A stretch of 64,000 bases of DNA from an uncultured Bacteroidales bacterium (lineage in GTDB: Bacteria > Bacteroidota > Bacteroidia > Bacteroidales > UBA932), in the NCBI GenBank assembly GCA_900316675.1, contig ONDR01000009.1, forward strand, positions 1 to 64,000. Reading direction: 5' to 3'. Under the pieces are notes generated by a model. That model saw only the letters and a program-made list of their open reading frames with translations, ran no database searches and had not been told where the DNA came from. Numbering within the stretch: the stretch's first letter is position 1; every line of letters starts with the position of its first letter. The position numbers were made by a program, and so were the translations under genes. This document shows positions 7,237 to 16,832 of the stretch, one piece after another.

Positions 7237-7816
7237 ATATGAACCTTAGAAGCAGCTCATAAACCAGGTGGACAGGCAGTCCCATTACCGTGTAAAACGA
7301 ACCCTCTATGGAAGGAATGCCAATATAACCGATCCATTCCTGGATACCGTAGGCTCCCGCTTTGTCGAAGGGACGGTAATTCTCTATATAATAGTCAATT
7401 TCCTGGTCGGACAGGGAAGTAAAAGTCACTTTGGCAGTGTCTGATGCCGTTTCCATGCGCTTAGAGTCACGGACGCAGATGCCGGTAATGACGGAATGTG
7501 TCTTGCCTGACAGGGTTTTAAGCATCTGACGGGCCTGGGCAGGGCCGGACGGCTTGCCCATGATTATGCCGTCACAAACCACAATTGTGTCGGCGGTAAT
7601 CAGTATTTCATCCTCTTTAAGTGGCCTGTGAAAGCCGTTTGACTTGCCAATGGCAAGGGAAAGCGGCAGCATCTCGGGCGGAAGGCCGGCATCGGCCATG
7701 TTCTCTACGAAACTGCTGTCGGTATCAACGACAAAATCGGTCAGCAAACCGCCCAGAAGCTCTTTTCTCCTGGGCGAATTGCTACAAAGGATAATATGCT
7801 TGCCTTTGGTATCCAT
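7235..7816 (-). CDS. maf: Maf-family nucleoside triphosphate pyrophosphatase
   Basis: A Maf/HAM1-like pyrophosphatase of 193 residues, hydrolysing dTTP/UTP or modified nucleotides to the monophosphate and thereby cleaning the nucleotide pool. The N-terminal SNSPRRKELL motif, the TADTIVV block and the KPSGPAQARQML segment are the conserved substrate- and metal-binding parts. A longer frame begins at 7858, but the ATG at 7816 overlaps the kdsC stop as TAATG and starts just before the conserved strand, so it is preferred. It is probably co-transcribed with kdsC and the DUF3467 gene. Confidence 0.9.
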   Translation of the reverse strand: MDTKGKHIILCSNSPRRKELLGGLLTDFVVDTDSSFVENMADAGLPPEMLPLSLAIGKSNGFHRPLKEDEILITADTIVVCDGIIMGKPSGPAQARQMLKTLSGKTHSVITGICVRDSKRMETASDTAKVTFTSLSDQEIDYYIENYRPFDKAGAYGIQEWIGYIGIPSIEGSFYTVMGLPVHLVYELLLRFI

Positions 7817-8343
7817 TAACCAAACAGTTTCTTGTACATGGCAGCGTCGAAGGTCCATTTGCCCTGAGCCTTCAAAACCATCTCGACGGCATTGCGTATG
7901 CAGCCCTTGCCACCGGGGTAGTCGGATACGATATCGCAGACAGCCTTGACTTCAGGGACGGCGTCGGCAGGGCACAGGGCCAGGCCGGCCATCATCAGGG
8001 GGCCTACGTCGGGAATATCGTCGCCGATAAACATAACATCCGCGGCGGAAAGGCCGTGACGGGTGCAGAAATCCTGCAAATCCTCTGTCTTGATGCGGGA
8101 TTTCATGTAAACATCCTCTTTATTGAGGCCAAGAGTGGAAAAACGTACGTTGATAGAGGTTGAACTGCCACCGGTGATTATGGCGATGGGGAAGCCCATC
8201 ATTGTGGCCATACGCACGGCAAAGCAGTCCTTGGCATCGTAGGTACGTAGAAGTTCACCGTTGATGTCGCAAAGTACGCCTCCGTTTGTAAAGACGCCGT
8301 CAATGTCAAAAGCAAAGGCTTTTATGTCTTTTGGCTCCGTCAT
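7816..8343 (-). CDS. kdsC: 3-deoxy-D-manno-octulosonate 8-phosphate phosphatase, KdsC-type HAD
   Basis: A cap-less C0-type HAD phosphatase of 175 residues. Motif I is FDIDGVFTNG with the nucleophile and acid Asp pair, motif II is ITGGSS, a Lys lies in the KSRIKTEDL helix and motif IV is IGDDIPDV. The family removes the phosphate from KDO-8-P, giving the KDO used in lipopolysaccharide inner core. The C-terminal GGKG segment is also typical of KdsC. It overlaps maf by one base. Confidence 0.9.
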   Translation of the reverse strand: MTEPKDIKAFAFDIDGVFTNGGVLCDINGELLRTYDAKDCFAVRMATMMGFPIAIITGGSSTSINVRFSTLGLNKEDVYMKSRIKTEDLQDFCTRHGLSAADVMFIGDDIPDVGPLMMAGLALCPADAVPEVKAVCDIVSDYPGGKGCIRNAVEMVLKAQGKWTFDAAMYKKLFG

Positions 8344-8349
8344 TCCCGA

Positions 8350-8676
8350 TTAATTGTTGTTGGGGCCGCCTTTAAGCGCGCCGAAGTCTCCGAAATTGAT
8401 GGTTCCGCCCTTGGGCTGGTTGTCAAGATCTATGATGCCGAAGCTGCTTTCATACTTGACAACATTGTCCTGCAGTGCGTTCAGAAGGCGTTTTGCATGC
8501 TCCGGTGTCATAATGACGCGGCTGAAGATCTCTGCTTTAGGGAAACCGGGCAGCATCCTTGCGAAATCAAGTATGAATTCGCTGTGGGAATGAGTGATGA
8601 TAGCAAGGTTTGAATATGAACCCTGAGCCACTTCTTTGCTTATATCAAGGCCTAATTGTTTCTGATTGTTGTCCAT
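8350..8676 (-). CDS. DUF3467 domain protein
   Basis: A 108-residue protein of the DUF3467 family, common in Bacteroidota and of unknown function. The core AQGSYSNLAIITHSHSEF, the FARMLPG block and the MTPEHAKRLL segment are characteristic. It looks soluble, without signal peptide or membrane segment. It is the first gene of the DUF3467-kdsC-maf operon, with six bases to kdsC. On the minus strand a TAAGTTTG element (8711-8704) could be its -7 box. Confidence 0.82.
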   Translation of the reverse strand: MDNNQKQLGLDISKEVAQGSYSNLAIITHSHSEFILDFARMLPGFPKAEIFSRVIMTPEHAKRLLNALQDNVVKYESSFGIIDLDNQPKGGTINFGDFGALKGGPNNN

Positions 8677-8724
8677 AGTATAATATTCTTTTTAATAGTT
8701 CTGCAAACTTAGCAAATATTTTCG

Positions 8725-8732
8725 TATTTTTG
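8725..8732 (+). promoter_or_regulatory. Candidate -7 element for valS
   Basis: TATTTTTG fits TAnnTTTG and lies 28 bases before the valS ATG. It sits back to back with a minus-strand TAAGTTTG (8704-8711) facing the DUF3467 gene, so this 85-base gap is a divergent promoter region. Neither box has a clear -33 element. Confidence 0.45.
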
Positions 8733-8760
8733 TAAGCTATAATACGACTAAACACATTTT

Positions 8761-11415
8761 ATGGAACTAGATGTAAAATATAATCCCTCGGCAGTAGAGG
8801 ACAAATGGTACTCCTATTGGCTTGATAATAAATTCTTTCACTCGGAGCCGGACGGCAGGAAGCCCTATACGGTAGTTATTCCGCCGCCCAATGTTACCGG
8901 TATCCTGCACATGGGTCACATGCTTAACCAGACCCTGAACGACGTCCTGGTGCGTAAGGCACGTATGGACGGCTTCAATGCCTGCTGGGTGCCCGGTACA
9001 GACCATGCCTCCATCGCTACGGAGAACAAGGTCGTTAAGATGCTAGAAGAAAAAGGCATCAAGAAAGCCGACCTTACCAGGGAGCAGTTCCTTGCATACG
9101 CTTGGGAATGGAAAGAAAAATACGGCGGCATCATACTTCAGCAGCTGCGTAAACTGGGTGCATCCTGCGACTGGGATCGTACCCGTTTCACCATGGAACC
9201 TGCTCTAAGTGAGGCCGTTATCAATACTTTCGTATATTTCTACAAGAAAGGCCTTATCTACAAGGGCGTAAGGATGGTGAACTGGGACCCTGACCGCTGC
9301 ACTGCTGTTAGTGACGAAGAAGTAATCCACAAGGACACCAAGAGCCATTTCTATCACCTTAGATACTATATTTCAGACGGTAACGGCAAGCCTACGGACA
9401 AATTCCTGGTAATTGCCACCACCCGTCCTGAAACTATTATGGCGGATGCTGCAATCTGCGTTAACCCCGCAGACGAAAGGCATCACTGGCTTCGTGGCAA
9501 GAAAGTTCTTATCCCTCTGATTAACAGGGAGATTCCTGTAATCGAGGATAGCTACGTAGAGATGGACTTCGGTACCGGTTGCCTTAAGGTTACCCCAGCC
9601 CACGATGTTCATGACTACGAGATTGGTATGCGCCATAACCTCCCGGTTCTGGATATTATCGACGAACACGGACGCCTGAACGAGGCCGCACAGATCCTGG
9701 TAGGTGAGGACCGCTTCGTGGCCAGAAAGAAGATAGTCAAGATGCTGGAAGAAGCCGGCAACCTTGTAAAAGTAGAAGAATATGTATCGCCGGTAGGCTA
9801 CTCAGAAAAGAGCGACGCCGTTATTGAGCCCCGCCTTTCTGCACAGTGGTTCCTTAAAATGGACAAACTAGCCGCAGACGCGCTCGAGACCGTAGAGAGC
9901 GGCCGTACCAAGCTTATTCCGGACAAATACCGCAATACCTACCGTCACTGGATGGAAACTGTTCGCGACTGGTGTATCAGCCGCCAGCTCTGGTGGGGCC
10001 AGCAGATACCTGCTTACTACCTGCCCGACGGCCGCATCGTCGTAGAAGCTACACCTGAAAAGGCCCTGGAAGAAGCTCAGAAGCTGGTTCCCGGCCTTAA
10101 GGCAGAGGATCTTAAGAGGGATGAAGATGTTCTTGATACCTGGTTCAGTTCATGGCTTTGGCCTATCTCTGTATTTGACCCTGAGAAGCCAGGCAACCCT
10201 GACCACAAGCCCAATGCAGACCTGTCTTACTACTATCCTACCAATGACCTTGTAACCGGCCCGGATATCCTTTTCTTCTGGGTTGCAAGAATGATTATGG
10301 CAGGAGAAGAGTTCATGGGCAAGGAGCCTTTCAGCAACGTTTACCTTACCGGTATCGTACGTGACAAGCTGGGCCGTAAGATGTCCAAGAGCCTTGGCAA
10401 TTCCCCTGACCCTCTTGAACTTATAGCAAAATACGGTGCTGACGCAGTGCGCATTGGCATGCTGCTCTGCTCTTCTGCCGGCAACGACATTTTCTACGAT
10501 GAGTCCCAGATTGAGCAAGGCCGTAATTTCTGCAATAAGATCTGGAATTCGTTCCGCCTTATCAAGGGTTGGACAGTTGATGAGTCACTTGCCCAGAGCG
10601 ACGTTAACAAAGTGGCTGTCAAGTGGTTCGGTAATAAACTCTCACAGGTTGTAGAGACCGTAGAAGACCATTATTCCAAGTACAGGATCTCCGATGCGCT
10701 GATGACCATCTACAAGTTCTTCTGGGACGATTATTGTGCCTGGTATCTGGAGCTTGTCAAACCCGCCTACGGCGCAGCCATCGACAAGGCTACTTACGAT
10801 GCTACATTGGAATTCTTCAACAGCCTGCTTAAGCTCATCCACCCTGTAATGCCATTCATTACTGAAGAGCTTTGGCACGCCCTGGAAGAGAGGAAAGAGG
10901 GTGCTACCATCATGTATGAGCACACTCCTGTCGCAAAGGCTTACGACAAAGAGTTCATCGATGCCTTCGAGCTTGCAAAAGAGGCTGCCGGTTCTGTCCG
11001 CAGCGTAAGGCAGCAGAAGGGTATTTCACCCAAGGAAGCCCTTAAACTCAAAATCAAGGGTGCTTTCCCCGCAGAACTTCTGCCCGTTGTCAAGAAATTA
11101 GCCAATGTATCTGACATAGAGTTCAAAGACAGCTTCACAAGCGACCTTTCTGGCGTAGGCTTCATGGTTGGTACAATTGAGATGTTCGTTATCCTTGAAG
11201 GTCTAGTGAATGCAGAAGAAGAGATTGCCAAACTTGAGGCAGCTTTGGAATACCAGAAGAAATTCCTGGATTCAGTCCGCAAGAAGCTTTCCAATGCCAA
11301 CTTCGTTGCTCACGCGCCTGAGGCTGTAGTTGCCGGTGAGCGCAAGAAAGAGGCCGACTCTCTGTCTAAGATCGCAAGTTACGAATCTCAGCTTAAACAA
11401 CTGAAGAACAATTAA
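8761..11415 (+). CDS. valS: Valyl-tRNA synthetase
   Basis: Class I aminoacyl-tRNA synthetase charging tRNA-Val. The HIGH motif appears as LHMGHML following PPPNVTG near residue 45, and KMSKS lies in the GRKMSKSLGN block. A CP1 editing domain with TTRPETIMAD lies between them. An anticodon-binding helical domain and a C-terminal coiled-coil arm (about residues 810-884) complete the protein. The 884-residue length is typical. It opens a run of co-directional genes with only 2-21 bases between them, up to the dipeptidase at 16765. Confidence 0.98.
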   Translation: MELDVKYNPSAVEDKWYSYWLDNKFFHSEPDGRKPYTVVIPPPNVTGILHMGHMLNQTLNDVLVRKARMDGFNACWVPGTDHASIATENKVVKMLEEKGIKKADLTREQFLAYAWEWKEKYGGIILQQLRKLGASCDWDRTRFTMEPALSEAVINTFVYFYKKGLIYKGVRMVNWDPDRCTAVSDEEVIHKDTKSHFYHLRYYISDGNGKPTDKFLVIATTRPETIMADAAICVNPADERHHWLRGKKVLIPLINREIPVIEDSYVEMDFGTGCLKVTPAHDVHDYEIGMRHNLPVLDIIDEHGRLNEAAQILVGEDRFVARKKIVKMLEEAGNLVKVEEYVSPVGYSEKSDAVIEPRLSAQWFLKMDKLAADALETVESGRTKLIPDKYRNTYRHWMETVRDWCISRQLWWGQQIPAYYLPDGRIVVEATPEKALEEAQKLVPGLKAEDLKRDEDVLDTWFSSWLWPISVFDPEKPGNPDHKPNADLSYYYPTNDLVTGPDILFFWVARMIMAGEEFMGKEPFSNVYLTGIVRDKLGRKMSKSLGNSPDPLELIAKYGADAVRIGMLLCSSAGNDIFYDESQIEQGRNFCNKIWNSFRLIKGWTVDESLAQSDVNKVAVKWFGNKLSQVVETVEDHYSKYRISDALMTIYKFFWDDYCAWYLELVKPAYGAAIDKATYDATLEFFNSLLKLIHPVMPFITEELWHALEERKEGATIMYEHTPVAKAYDKEFIDAFELAKEAAGSVRSVRQQKGISPKEALKLKIKGAFPAELLPVVKKLANVSDIEFKDSFTSDLSGVGFMVGTIEMFVILEGLVNAEEEIAKLEAALEYQKKFLDSVRKKLSNANFVAHAPEAVVAGERKKEADSLSKIASYESQLKQLKNN

Positions 11416-11417
11416 TT

Positions 11418-11831
11418 ATGGAGTTTAAAACAAGTTTTCCCATACGCTACTACGAGACCGACCAAATGGGTATCGTGCACCATTCAAACTATATCAGATT
11501 CTTTGAATGCGCCCGTAATGTGATGATGGATACCCTGGGCTATCCTATCCAGCAGTGCGAAGCGGACGGTGTTACCATTCCGGTAGTTTCCGTAGATTGT
11601 CATTACAAGCATCCGGCAAAGATGGGGGATACCGTAACTGCAGTTGCAAGGATAGAGAAAACCCCAATGGCTAAGCTGGTTGTTCAGCAGACCGTATACA
11701 ATCAGGACGGTGTTCTGTGCGCAGAGGGTACGGTAATACTTGGCTTCCTTAACAAAGAGACAGGCCATCCTACACGCTGCCCTGAAAAGCTGGTGTCTAT
11801 AATTGAAAAAGGCATATCGGAAGAAAAATAA
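11418..11831 (+). CDS. YbgC-type acyl-CoA thioesterase
   Basis: A hot-dog fold 4-hydroxybenzoyl-CoA thioesterase family protein of 137 residues. The signature YYETDQMGIVHHSNYIRFFE near the N-terminus contains the catalytic Asp of this family. It hydrolyses acyl-CoA or acyl-ACP thioesters in the cytoplasm; the acyl preference cannot be read. It starts two bases after the valS stop and precedes tatA by 18 bases. Confidence 0.9.
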   Translation: MEFKTSFPIRYYETDQMGIVHHSNYIRFFECARNVMMDTLGYPIQQCEADGVTIPVVSVDCHYKHPAKMGDTVTAVARIEKTPMAKLVVQQTVYNQDGVLCAEGTVILGFLNKETGHPTRCPEKLVSIIEKGISEEK

Positions 11832-11849
11832 TCATTTAATCCTTATACT

Positions 11850-12062
11850 ATGAAAACCTTATTAGCTTGGTCTGTAGGCCCTTGGGAGATTGTCATCATT
11901 CTGGTGGTAGTATTGCTGCTGTTTGGCGGTAAAAAGATTCCTGAGCTGATGGAAGGCCTTGGAAAAGGCGTCAAAAGTTTCAAGAAGGGCATGAATGACG
12001 TCGAGAAAGAGATCGAGAACGTCAAGAAGGAAGATACAAAACCTGAAAAGAAGGAGGAATAG
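11850..12062 (+). CDS. tatA: Sec-independent translocase subunit TatA/E
   Basis: A 70-residue TatA-type protein: a short N-terminal membrane helix (about residues 10-27), the conserved FGGKKIPEL hinge and an amphipathic helix ([17 protein letters not shown]), followed by a charged K/E-rich tail. It forms the pore-like part of the Tat system, which exports folded proteins. tatC follows after three bases. No tatB is present, so this is a minimal TatAC system. Confidence 0.94.
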   Translation: MKTLLAWSVGPWEIVIILVVVLLLFGGKKIPELMEGLGKGVKSFKKGMNDVEKEIENVKKEDTKPEKKEE

Positions 12063-12065
12063 CGG

Positions 12066-12812
12066 ATGTCCGCAGATGGCGGAATGACATTTTGGGACCA
12101 TCTGGATGTCCTAAGGGGAACATTGATACGCATTGTCGTAGCTGTGCTCCTGGTGTCCGTTGCCATCTTTTGCATGAAGTCCTGGGTGTTTGACGGGCTT
12201 ATTTTCGCCCCCACACGCCCGGATTTCTTTGTTTACAAGTGGCTTAAGGCCGATGTAAACATACAGCTGGTGAATCTGGATATTTCCGCCCAGTTTTTCA
12301 CTCACATCAAAGTATCTCTGATGCTTGGCCTTGTGGCCGCCTTCCCGTACATTGTTTACGAGCTGTGGAAGTTCATAGCACCGGCCCTTTACCAGAACGA
12401 AAAGAGTGCTGTTAAAAAGGCCTTCGGCTTTGCTTCGCTGCTGTTTTACATTGGCGTCGCTGTAGGTTATATCTTTGTATTTCCGGTCACTTTGCAGTTC
12501 TTTCAGGGCTATTCTATCAGTGATTCGCTTACCAATAATTTTTCCCTGCAGTCCTACATATCGATGCTTACGTCGATGGTGCTGCTGTTTGGTATAGTGT
12601 TCGAGTTTCCTTCCGTGCTGGCCGTATTGTCTAAAATGGGCCTTGTGACAAGGAGCTCCTTGCGCAAGTACAGGCGCCATGCGCTTGTGGGAATCCTGGT
12701 TGTAGCAGCTATAATAACACCGGCCGATCCGGTATCAATGCTTATTGCAGCAGCTCCTTTGTACCTGTTGTATGAACTAAGCGTATTTGTTTGTGCTAAA
12801 GATAATAAGTAG
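12066..12812 (+). CDS. tatC: Sec-independent translocase subunit TatC
   Basis: The receptor subunit of the Tat translocase, a six-helix membrane protein that recognises twin-arginine signal peptides. The N-terminal FWDHLDVLRGTLIR motif, the FPYIVYELWKFIAPALY block and the FEFPSVLAVLSKMGLV region are diagnostic. At 248 residues it has the normal size. It is co-transcribed with tatA and followed after two bases by an ABC-F gene. Confidence 0.96.
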   Translation: MSADGGMTFWDHLDVLRGTLIRIVVAVLLVSVAIFCMKSWVFDGLIFAPTRPDFFVYKWLKADVNIQLVNLDISAQFFTHIKVSLMLGLVAAFPYIVYELWKFIAPALYQNEKSAVKKAFGFASLLFYIGVAVGYIFVFPVTLQFFQGYSISDSLTNNFSLQSYISMLTSMVLLFGIVFEFPSVLAVLSKMGLVTRSSLRKYRRHALVGILVVAAIITPADPVSMLIAAAPLYLLYELSVFVCAKDNK

Positions 12813-12814
12813 GC

Positions 12815-14740
12815 ATGATTTCCATTAACACTTTAAATGTTTCCTTCGGTGGGGAGACCCTTTTTGACAACGTCAGCTTCAGTTTGACTGACGGAGAAAA
12901 AGTGGGCCTCGCCGGAAAGAACGGTGCAGGGAAATCCACCCTTCTTAAGATTATCTGCGGCCAGATGGCTCCTACATCAGGAAGCATCGATAAGCCAAAG
13001 AATGTGCGATGCGGCTACCTTCCGCAGATTATGTCCCACAACAAAGGGATATCGGTCATCGATGAGGTAATGACGGTGTTCCGGGAGCGCTTCGCCCTTG
13101 AAGAGGAGTTTACGGCCGCAACGGAGGCTCTTGCCAGCAGAACCGACTATGAATCACCTTCTTATGCGGCTCTTATAGAGCGCGTCAACCAGCTCTCCGA
13201 TTTGCTTTCTGTACAGGAATCCGAACCGCCGGTAGTGTCTGCCGGAAGGGTGCTGAAGGGCCTGGGCTTCAAGGAAGAAGACTTCGACCGTATGACAGAG
13301 ACCTTCAGCCAGGGGTGGAATATGCGAATGGAGCTGGCAAAGATACTTTTGTCTGCGCCTGAGGTCATGCTCTTGGACGAGCCTACAAACCACCTGGATA
13401 TAGAGTCCATCCAGTGGCTGGAAAAGTTCCTGAAGGCTTATTCCGGTACCGTTGTGCTGGTTTCCCACGACAAACGCTTCCTGGATAATGTAACCACACG
13501 TACGCTGGAGATATCCGTAGGCAAGCTGTACGACTATAAGGTGCCTTACAGCCAGTATCTGGTGCTTAGGCAGGAACGCCTTCAGCAGCAGATGGCCGCC
13601 TGGCAGAACCAGCAAAAGATGATAGAAAAGACGGAAGAATTCATAGAACGCTTCCGCTATAAGGCCACTAAATCCAATCAGGTCCAGTCCAGGATTAAGG
13701 CCTTGGACCGCCTTGACAGGATAGAGATTGACGAGACCGACCTGTCCGCAATTTCTTTCAAATTCCCGCCTGCACTGCGTTCAGGAGATGTTGTTTACAA
13801 GGCAGTAGGCCTGAGTGCCGGTTATCCCGGGAAGGTTGTCTTTACCGATGCCGATATTGAGATTAAGAGGGGAGAGAAGATTGCTTTTGTAGGCCGCAAC
13901 GGAGAAGGTAAAACCACCCAGCTGCGAGTCATACACGGGGAACTATCGCCGCTTGACGGCGAATCAAAGGTGGGACATAACGTGGCCTTCGGCTATTATG
14001 CTCAGAATCAGGAGGATATACTGGACAAAAATGCAACGGTCTGGGAAACCGTGGACCGCATCGCCGTAGGCGAAATTCGCACTAAGCTGCGGGACCTGCT
14101 GGCCGGCTTCCTTTTTAAAGGAGAGGATATCGACAAAAAGGTTTCCGTGCTGAGCGGCGGGGAAAGGGCTCGTCTGGGCATGGCCAAACTGATGCTTGGC
14201 ACATTCAACTGCCTCTTGCTGGACGAGCCTACCAACCATATGGATATCAGGTCGAAAGAGATGCTTAAAAAGGCCCTGAAGGCCTATGACGGCACATTGA
14301 TTGTAGTATCTCACGACAGGGACTTCCTGGACGGCCTGGTAGACCGTTTATACGTCTTCAGGGACGGACGGGTTAAGGACTTCCCCGGGAATATCAACGA
14401 CTTCCTGGATACCTTGGACGATGCTGCTCCTCAGCAGCCTGTCAAAACACAGGCTCAGGCCCCCGCACAGGCGGCACAGCCTGCGCCGCAGCAGAAGGGG
14501 GCCGGTGCATATCAGGCACTTAAATCTGAAAACAAGGAACAGAAAAAGATTAAAAACAGGATAGAGTTTCTTGAAAAGGAGTCGGACAAACTGTCCCAGA
14601 AGATGAAGGAACTTGAGGCTAAGCTGTCCGCTCCGACAGAAAAAGACGATATAATGGAGCTTACGCGTCAGTATCTGGAACTTAAAAGAGATCTGGATGC
14701 AAAGACGCAGGAATGGGAAAAACTAATTGAAACCATGTAG
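12815..14740 (+). CDS. ABC-F family ATPase (ribosome-associated type)
   Basis: A soluble protein with two ABC ATPase domains in one chain and no membrane segments. Walker A motifs are GKNGAGKST (near residue 35) and GRNGEGKTT (near 360). Each domain has a signature motif and a Walker B ending in LLDEPTNH. The linker between them is the charged region with the RFRYKATKSNQVQSR block, which in ABC-F proteins reaches the ribosomal P-site. A Q/A/P-rich segment leads to a C-terminal coiled coil (about 570-641), as in Uup/YdiF relatives. The likely role is relief of translational stalling; which subfamily is not certain. Confidence 0.9.
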   Translation: MISINTLNVSFGGETLFDNVSFSLTDGEKVGLAGKNGAGKSTLLKIICGQMAPTSGSIDKPKNVRCGYLPQIMSHNKGISVIDEVMTVFRERFALEEEFTAATEALASRTDYESPSYAALIERVNQLSDLLSVQESEPPVVSAGRVLKGLGFKEEDFDRMTETFSQGWNMRMELAKILLSAPEVMLLDEPTNHLDIESIQWLEKFLKAYSGTVVLVSHDKRFLDNVTTRTLEISVGKLYDYKVPYSQYLVLRQERLQQQMAAWQNQQKMIEKTEEFIERFRYKATKSNQVQSRIKALDRLDRIEIDETDLSAISFKFPPALRSGDVVYKAVGLSAGYPGKVVFTDADIEIKRGEKIAFVGRNGEGKTTQLRVIHGELSPLDGESKVGHNVAFGYYAQNQEDILDKNATVWETVDRIAVGEIRTKLRDLLAGFLFKGEDIDKKVSVLSGGERARLGMAKLMLGTFNCLLLDEPTNHMDIRSKEMLKKALKAYDGTLIVVSHDRDFLDGLVDRLYVFRDGRVKDFPGNINDFLDTLDDAAPQQPVKTQAQAPAQAAQPAPQQKGAGAYQALKSENKEQKKIKNRIEFLEKESDKLSQKMKELEAKLSAPTEKDDIMELTRQYLELKRDLDAKTQEWEKLIETM

Positions 14741-14761
14741 AAACAGTAAAATAACTGCCAT

Positions 14762-15682
14762 ATGAAAAAGATTATTGCAACAGCGCTTCTTTGCGCAACA
14801 ATGCTTGCCGGTGCAATTTGCGCCAAGGCACAGACCGTTACAAAATCCAGTGAATTCAGCACATTCACTGCTATCGATGCATGTTATAACTACGAGATTG
14901 TCATCAAAGACAGCCCCTCCCACAAAGTAGAATGGATTGTGGACGAGATTGTAGAAGATCTGGTCCAGATCTATCAGCAGGGAAGTGTTCTTAAACTGGC
15001 CTTTGACAAGAAGGCTATGACCAAGGAGCAGAAAAAGTATTTCAAAGGCAAAAATGCTCCTAAAATGACGCTTAAGGTTACTATCTATACTCCTGATATT
15101 GAGTCCCTTACCATTAAGGACGAGGTGCATGTAGACGCTTCTGGCGCCACATTCAACGCCAATTCCTTCAACCTTTCAATGGAGGATGAGACTACCCTTA
15201 ACACCATGACCGTCAAGGCTAACAGCGCTGTTATACAGACTTCTGACAAGGCTGTTGCAAATATGACCGTCGACAGTAGGAAAATAGAGGTTAAGGGAGC
15301 AAAGAAGTCTGCTGTAAAGCTTAATATCAAGGACTGCGAGCAGCTTATCATCAAGTCTGAGGGCGATTTTGATCTTGACATTGCCGGTGACGTAGTCAAC
15401 GGAGTATCAATTCAGGCTGCAGGCTCATCAAAGATTGCCCTGGAGAAGGGTACAACCCCCCAGCTCCTGTTCACCAGCAAGAATTCCGCCGAGCTTGATG
15501 CAACCGCTTACGAGACCAAGAAAGCAGAGTTTGCAATGACTGGCGGCAAGGCCTATATCAATGCAACAGAGGTAGTTAAGCTTGACCTTAAAGGCAGCCT
15601 TGTATCATTCATGAACGACCCTGTGATTGACATTGTAAAGGTAGAAAAGTCTACAATTACACACTTTAACGGCAAGAAATAA
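14762..15682 (+). CDS. DUF2807 (GIN-domain) exported protein
   Basis: A 306-residue exported protein with a signal peptide ending near residue 24 (AICAKAQ). The mature part is the putative auto-transporter adhesin head GIN domain (DUF2807), a repetitive beta-solenoid; the alternation of short strands such as IESLTIKDEVHVDASG is visible throughout. It carries no lipobox. Members are frequent in Bacteroidota and their role is unknown. It lies 21 bases after the ABC-F gene, and the M19 dipeptidase follows after 3 bases. Confidence 0.85.
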   Translation: MKKIIATALLCATMLAGAICAKAQTVTKSSEFSTFTAIDACYNYEIVIKDSPSHKVEWIVDEIVEDLVQIYQQGSVLKLAFDKKAMTKEQKKYFKGKNAPKMTLKVTIYTPDIESLTIKDEVHVDASGATFNANSFNLSMEDETTLNTMTVKANSAVIQTSDKAVANMTVDSRKIEVKGAKKSAVKLNIKDCEQLIIKSEGDFDLDIAGDVVNGVSIQAAGSSKIALEKGTTPQLLFTSKNSAELDATAYETKKAEFAMTGGKAYINATEVVKLDLKGSLVSFMNDPVIDIVKVEKSTITHFNGKK

Positions 15683-15685
15683 ATT

Positions 15686-16765
15686 ATGATAGTTCTGGAT
15701 TCGCATTGTGATACCCCCTCACAAGTGGTAAGACTACGGGATCTGGGACTGGATAACCGCCTGGCACACATCGACTTTCCTAAACTTAAGGCGGGGAAAG
15801 TCGATGCTTGTTTCTTTGCGCTGTATACATCCCAGTCCAAACCGCGTCAGGAAGCCCTTCCTTATGTGTGGAAGATGCTTGAAAAGAGTAAGGAAGCGGT
15901 AGAAAAATGCCCTTATGCAACCCTTGCTACTTCTACAGCAGAGGTTTATGAGAATAAGGCTAAAGGCTTGATATCCATTTTGTTTGGAATGGAGAACGGA
16001 AATCCCGTAGGTGAGTCCGTGTCTGAACTTGTCCGCCTATATGAGGCGGGCGTAAGGTATGTTACGCTTACCCATAACGGAGACAATCAGATAGCGGACA
16101 GTGCATCCCAGGGGACTACCTGGAATGGACTTAGCCCCTTTGGAGAGGGTTTTGTGGCTAAAATGAACGAGCTGGGCATGATAGTAGACCTTGCCCATGC
16201 CTCTGACAAGACATTTTACGACTGTCTGAGCGCTTCTTCTACCCCAATTGTGTCCACACACTCATGCTGCAGGGCTCTGGCCTCTCACAGGCGAAATATG
16301 GACGATAAGATGCTGCGTGCGCTGGCCGATAAAGGGGGAGTTATACAGATTAACTTCTACCCGGCCTTCCTGTCAGACGATTTTAACAAGGCCTTTTCTG
16401 CAAATCCACTTTCTGACGAGGCTGACCGTGTAGAAGAAGAGTTCATAGCGGATCCTGCCAATGCCGAAAAACGTCAGGCATGGGACAATATTCAGGAAAA
16501 ACTTCTGGCTTTGGACAGACCTTCATATAAAAGGGTAGTGGATCATATCGACCATGCAGTTAACGTTGCCGGAGTAGAAAGTGTGGGCCTTGGTTCAGAC
16601 TTTGACGGAATTGTCGTGCCCCCTGCCGGTCTTGAAAATGCATCTAAAATGGGAGTAATTTTTGAGGAAATGTGCAGGCGCGGTTACACCGATGATGCCA
16701 TAGAAAAAATTGCCGGCAAAAACTTTCTAAGAGTCTTCTCTGACGTCGAAAAAGCAGCAAAATAG
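15686..16765 (+). CDS. M19 family membrane dipeptidase homologue
   Basis: A zinc-dependent dipeptidase (renal dipeptidase family, M19) of 359 residues with a TIM-barrel fold. Metal ligands are visible: the HCD pair in LDSHCDTP, the Glu in FGMENG, the His in IVSTHSCCRAL and another in the DLAHASD segment. GLGSDFDG near the C-terminus is also conserved. It has no signal peptide, so it is probably cytosolic and cleaves dipeptides. It is the last gene of the valS run; a hairpin follows at 16775-16800. Confidence 0.92.
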   Translation: MIVLDSHCDTPSQVVRLRDLGLDNRLAHIDFPKLKAGKVDACFFALYTSQSKPRQEALPYVWKMLEKSKEAVEKCPYATLATSTAEVYENKAKGLISILFGMENGNPVGESVSELVRLYEAGVRYVTLTHNGDNQIADSASQGTTWNGLSPFGEGFVAKMNELGMIVDLAHASDKTFYDCLSASSTPIVSTHSCCRALASHRRNMDDKMLRALADKGGVIQINFYPAFLSDDFNKAFSANPLSDEADRVEEEFIADPANAEKRQAWDNIQEKLLALDRPSYKRVVDHIDHAVNVAGVESVGLGSDFDGIVVPPAGLENASKMGVIFEEMCRRGYTDDAIEKIAGKNFLRVFSDVEKAAK

Positions 16766-16769
16766 GGCC

Positions 16770-16800
16770 AAAAAGCGGGATAACATTTTTGTTACCCCGC
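16770..16800 (-). terminator. Terminator of pyrD-cinA, possibly bidirectional
   Basis: A 10-bp stem with one A-C mismatch (16775-16784 with 16791-16800) surrounds a six-base loop. On the minus strand it is followed by five T residues (16774-16770). It lies between the convergent dipeptidase and cinA genes and may stop both. Confidence 0.75.
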
Positions 16801-16832
16801 TAAACAATTTTGTTTCTTTGTCTAATTTACAG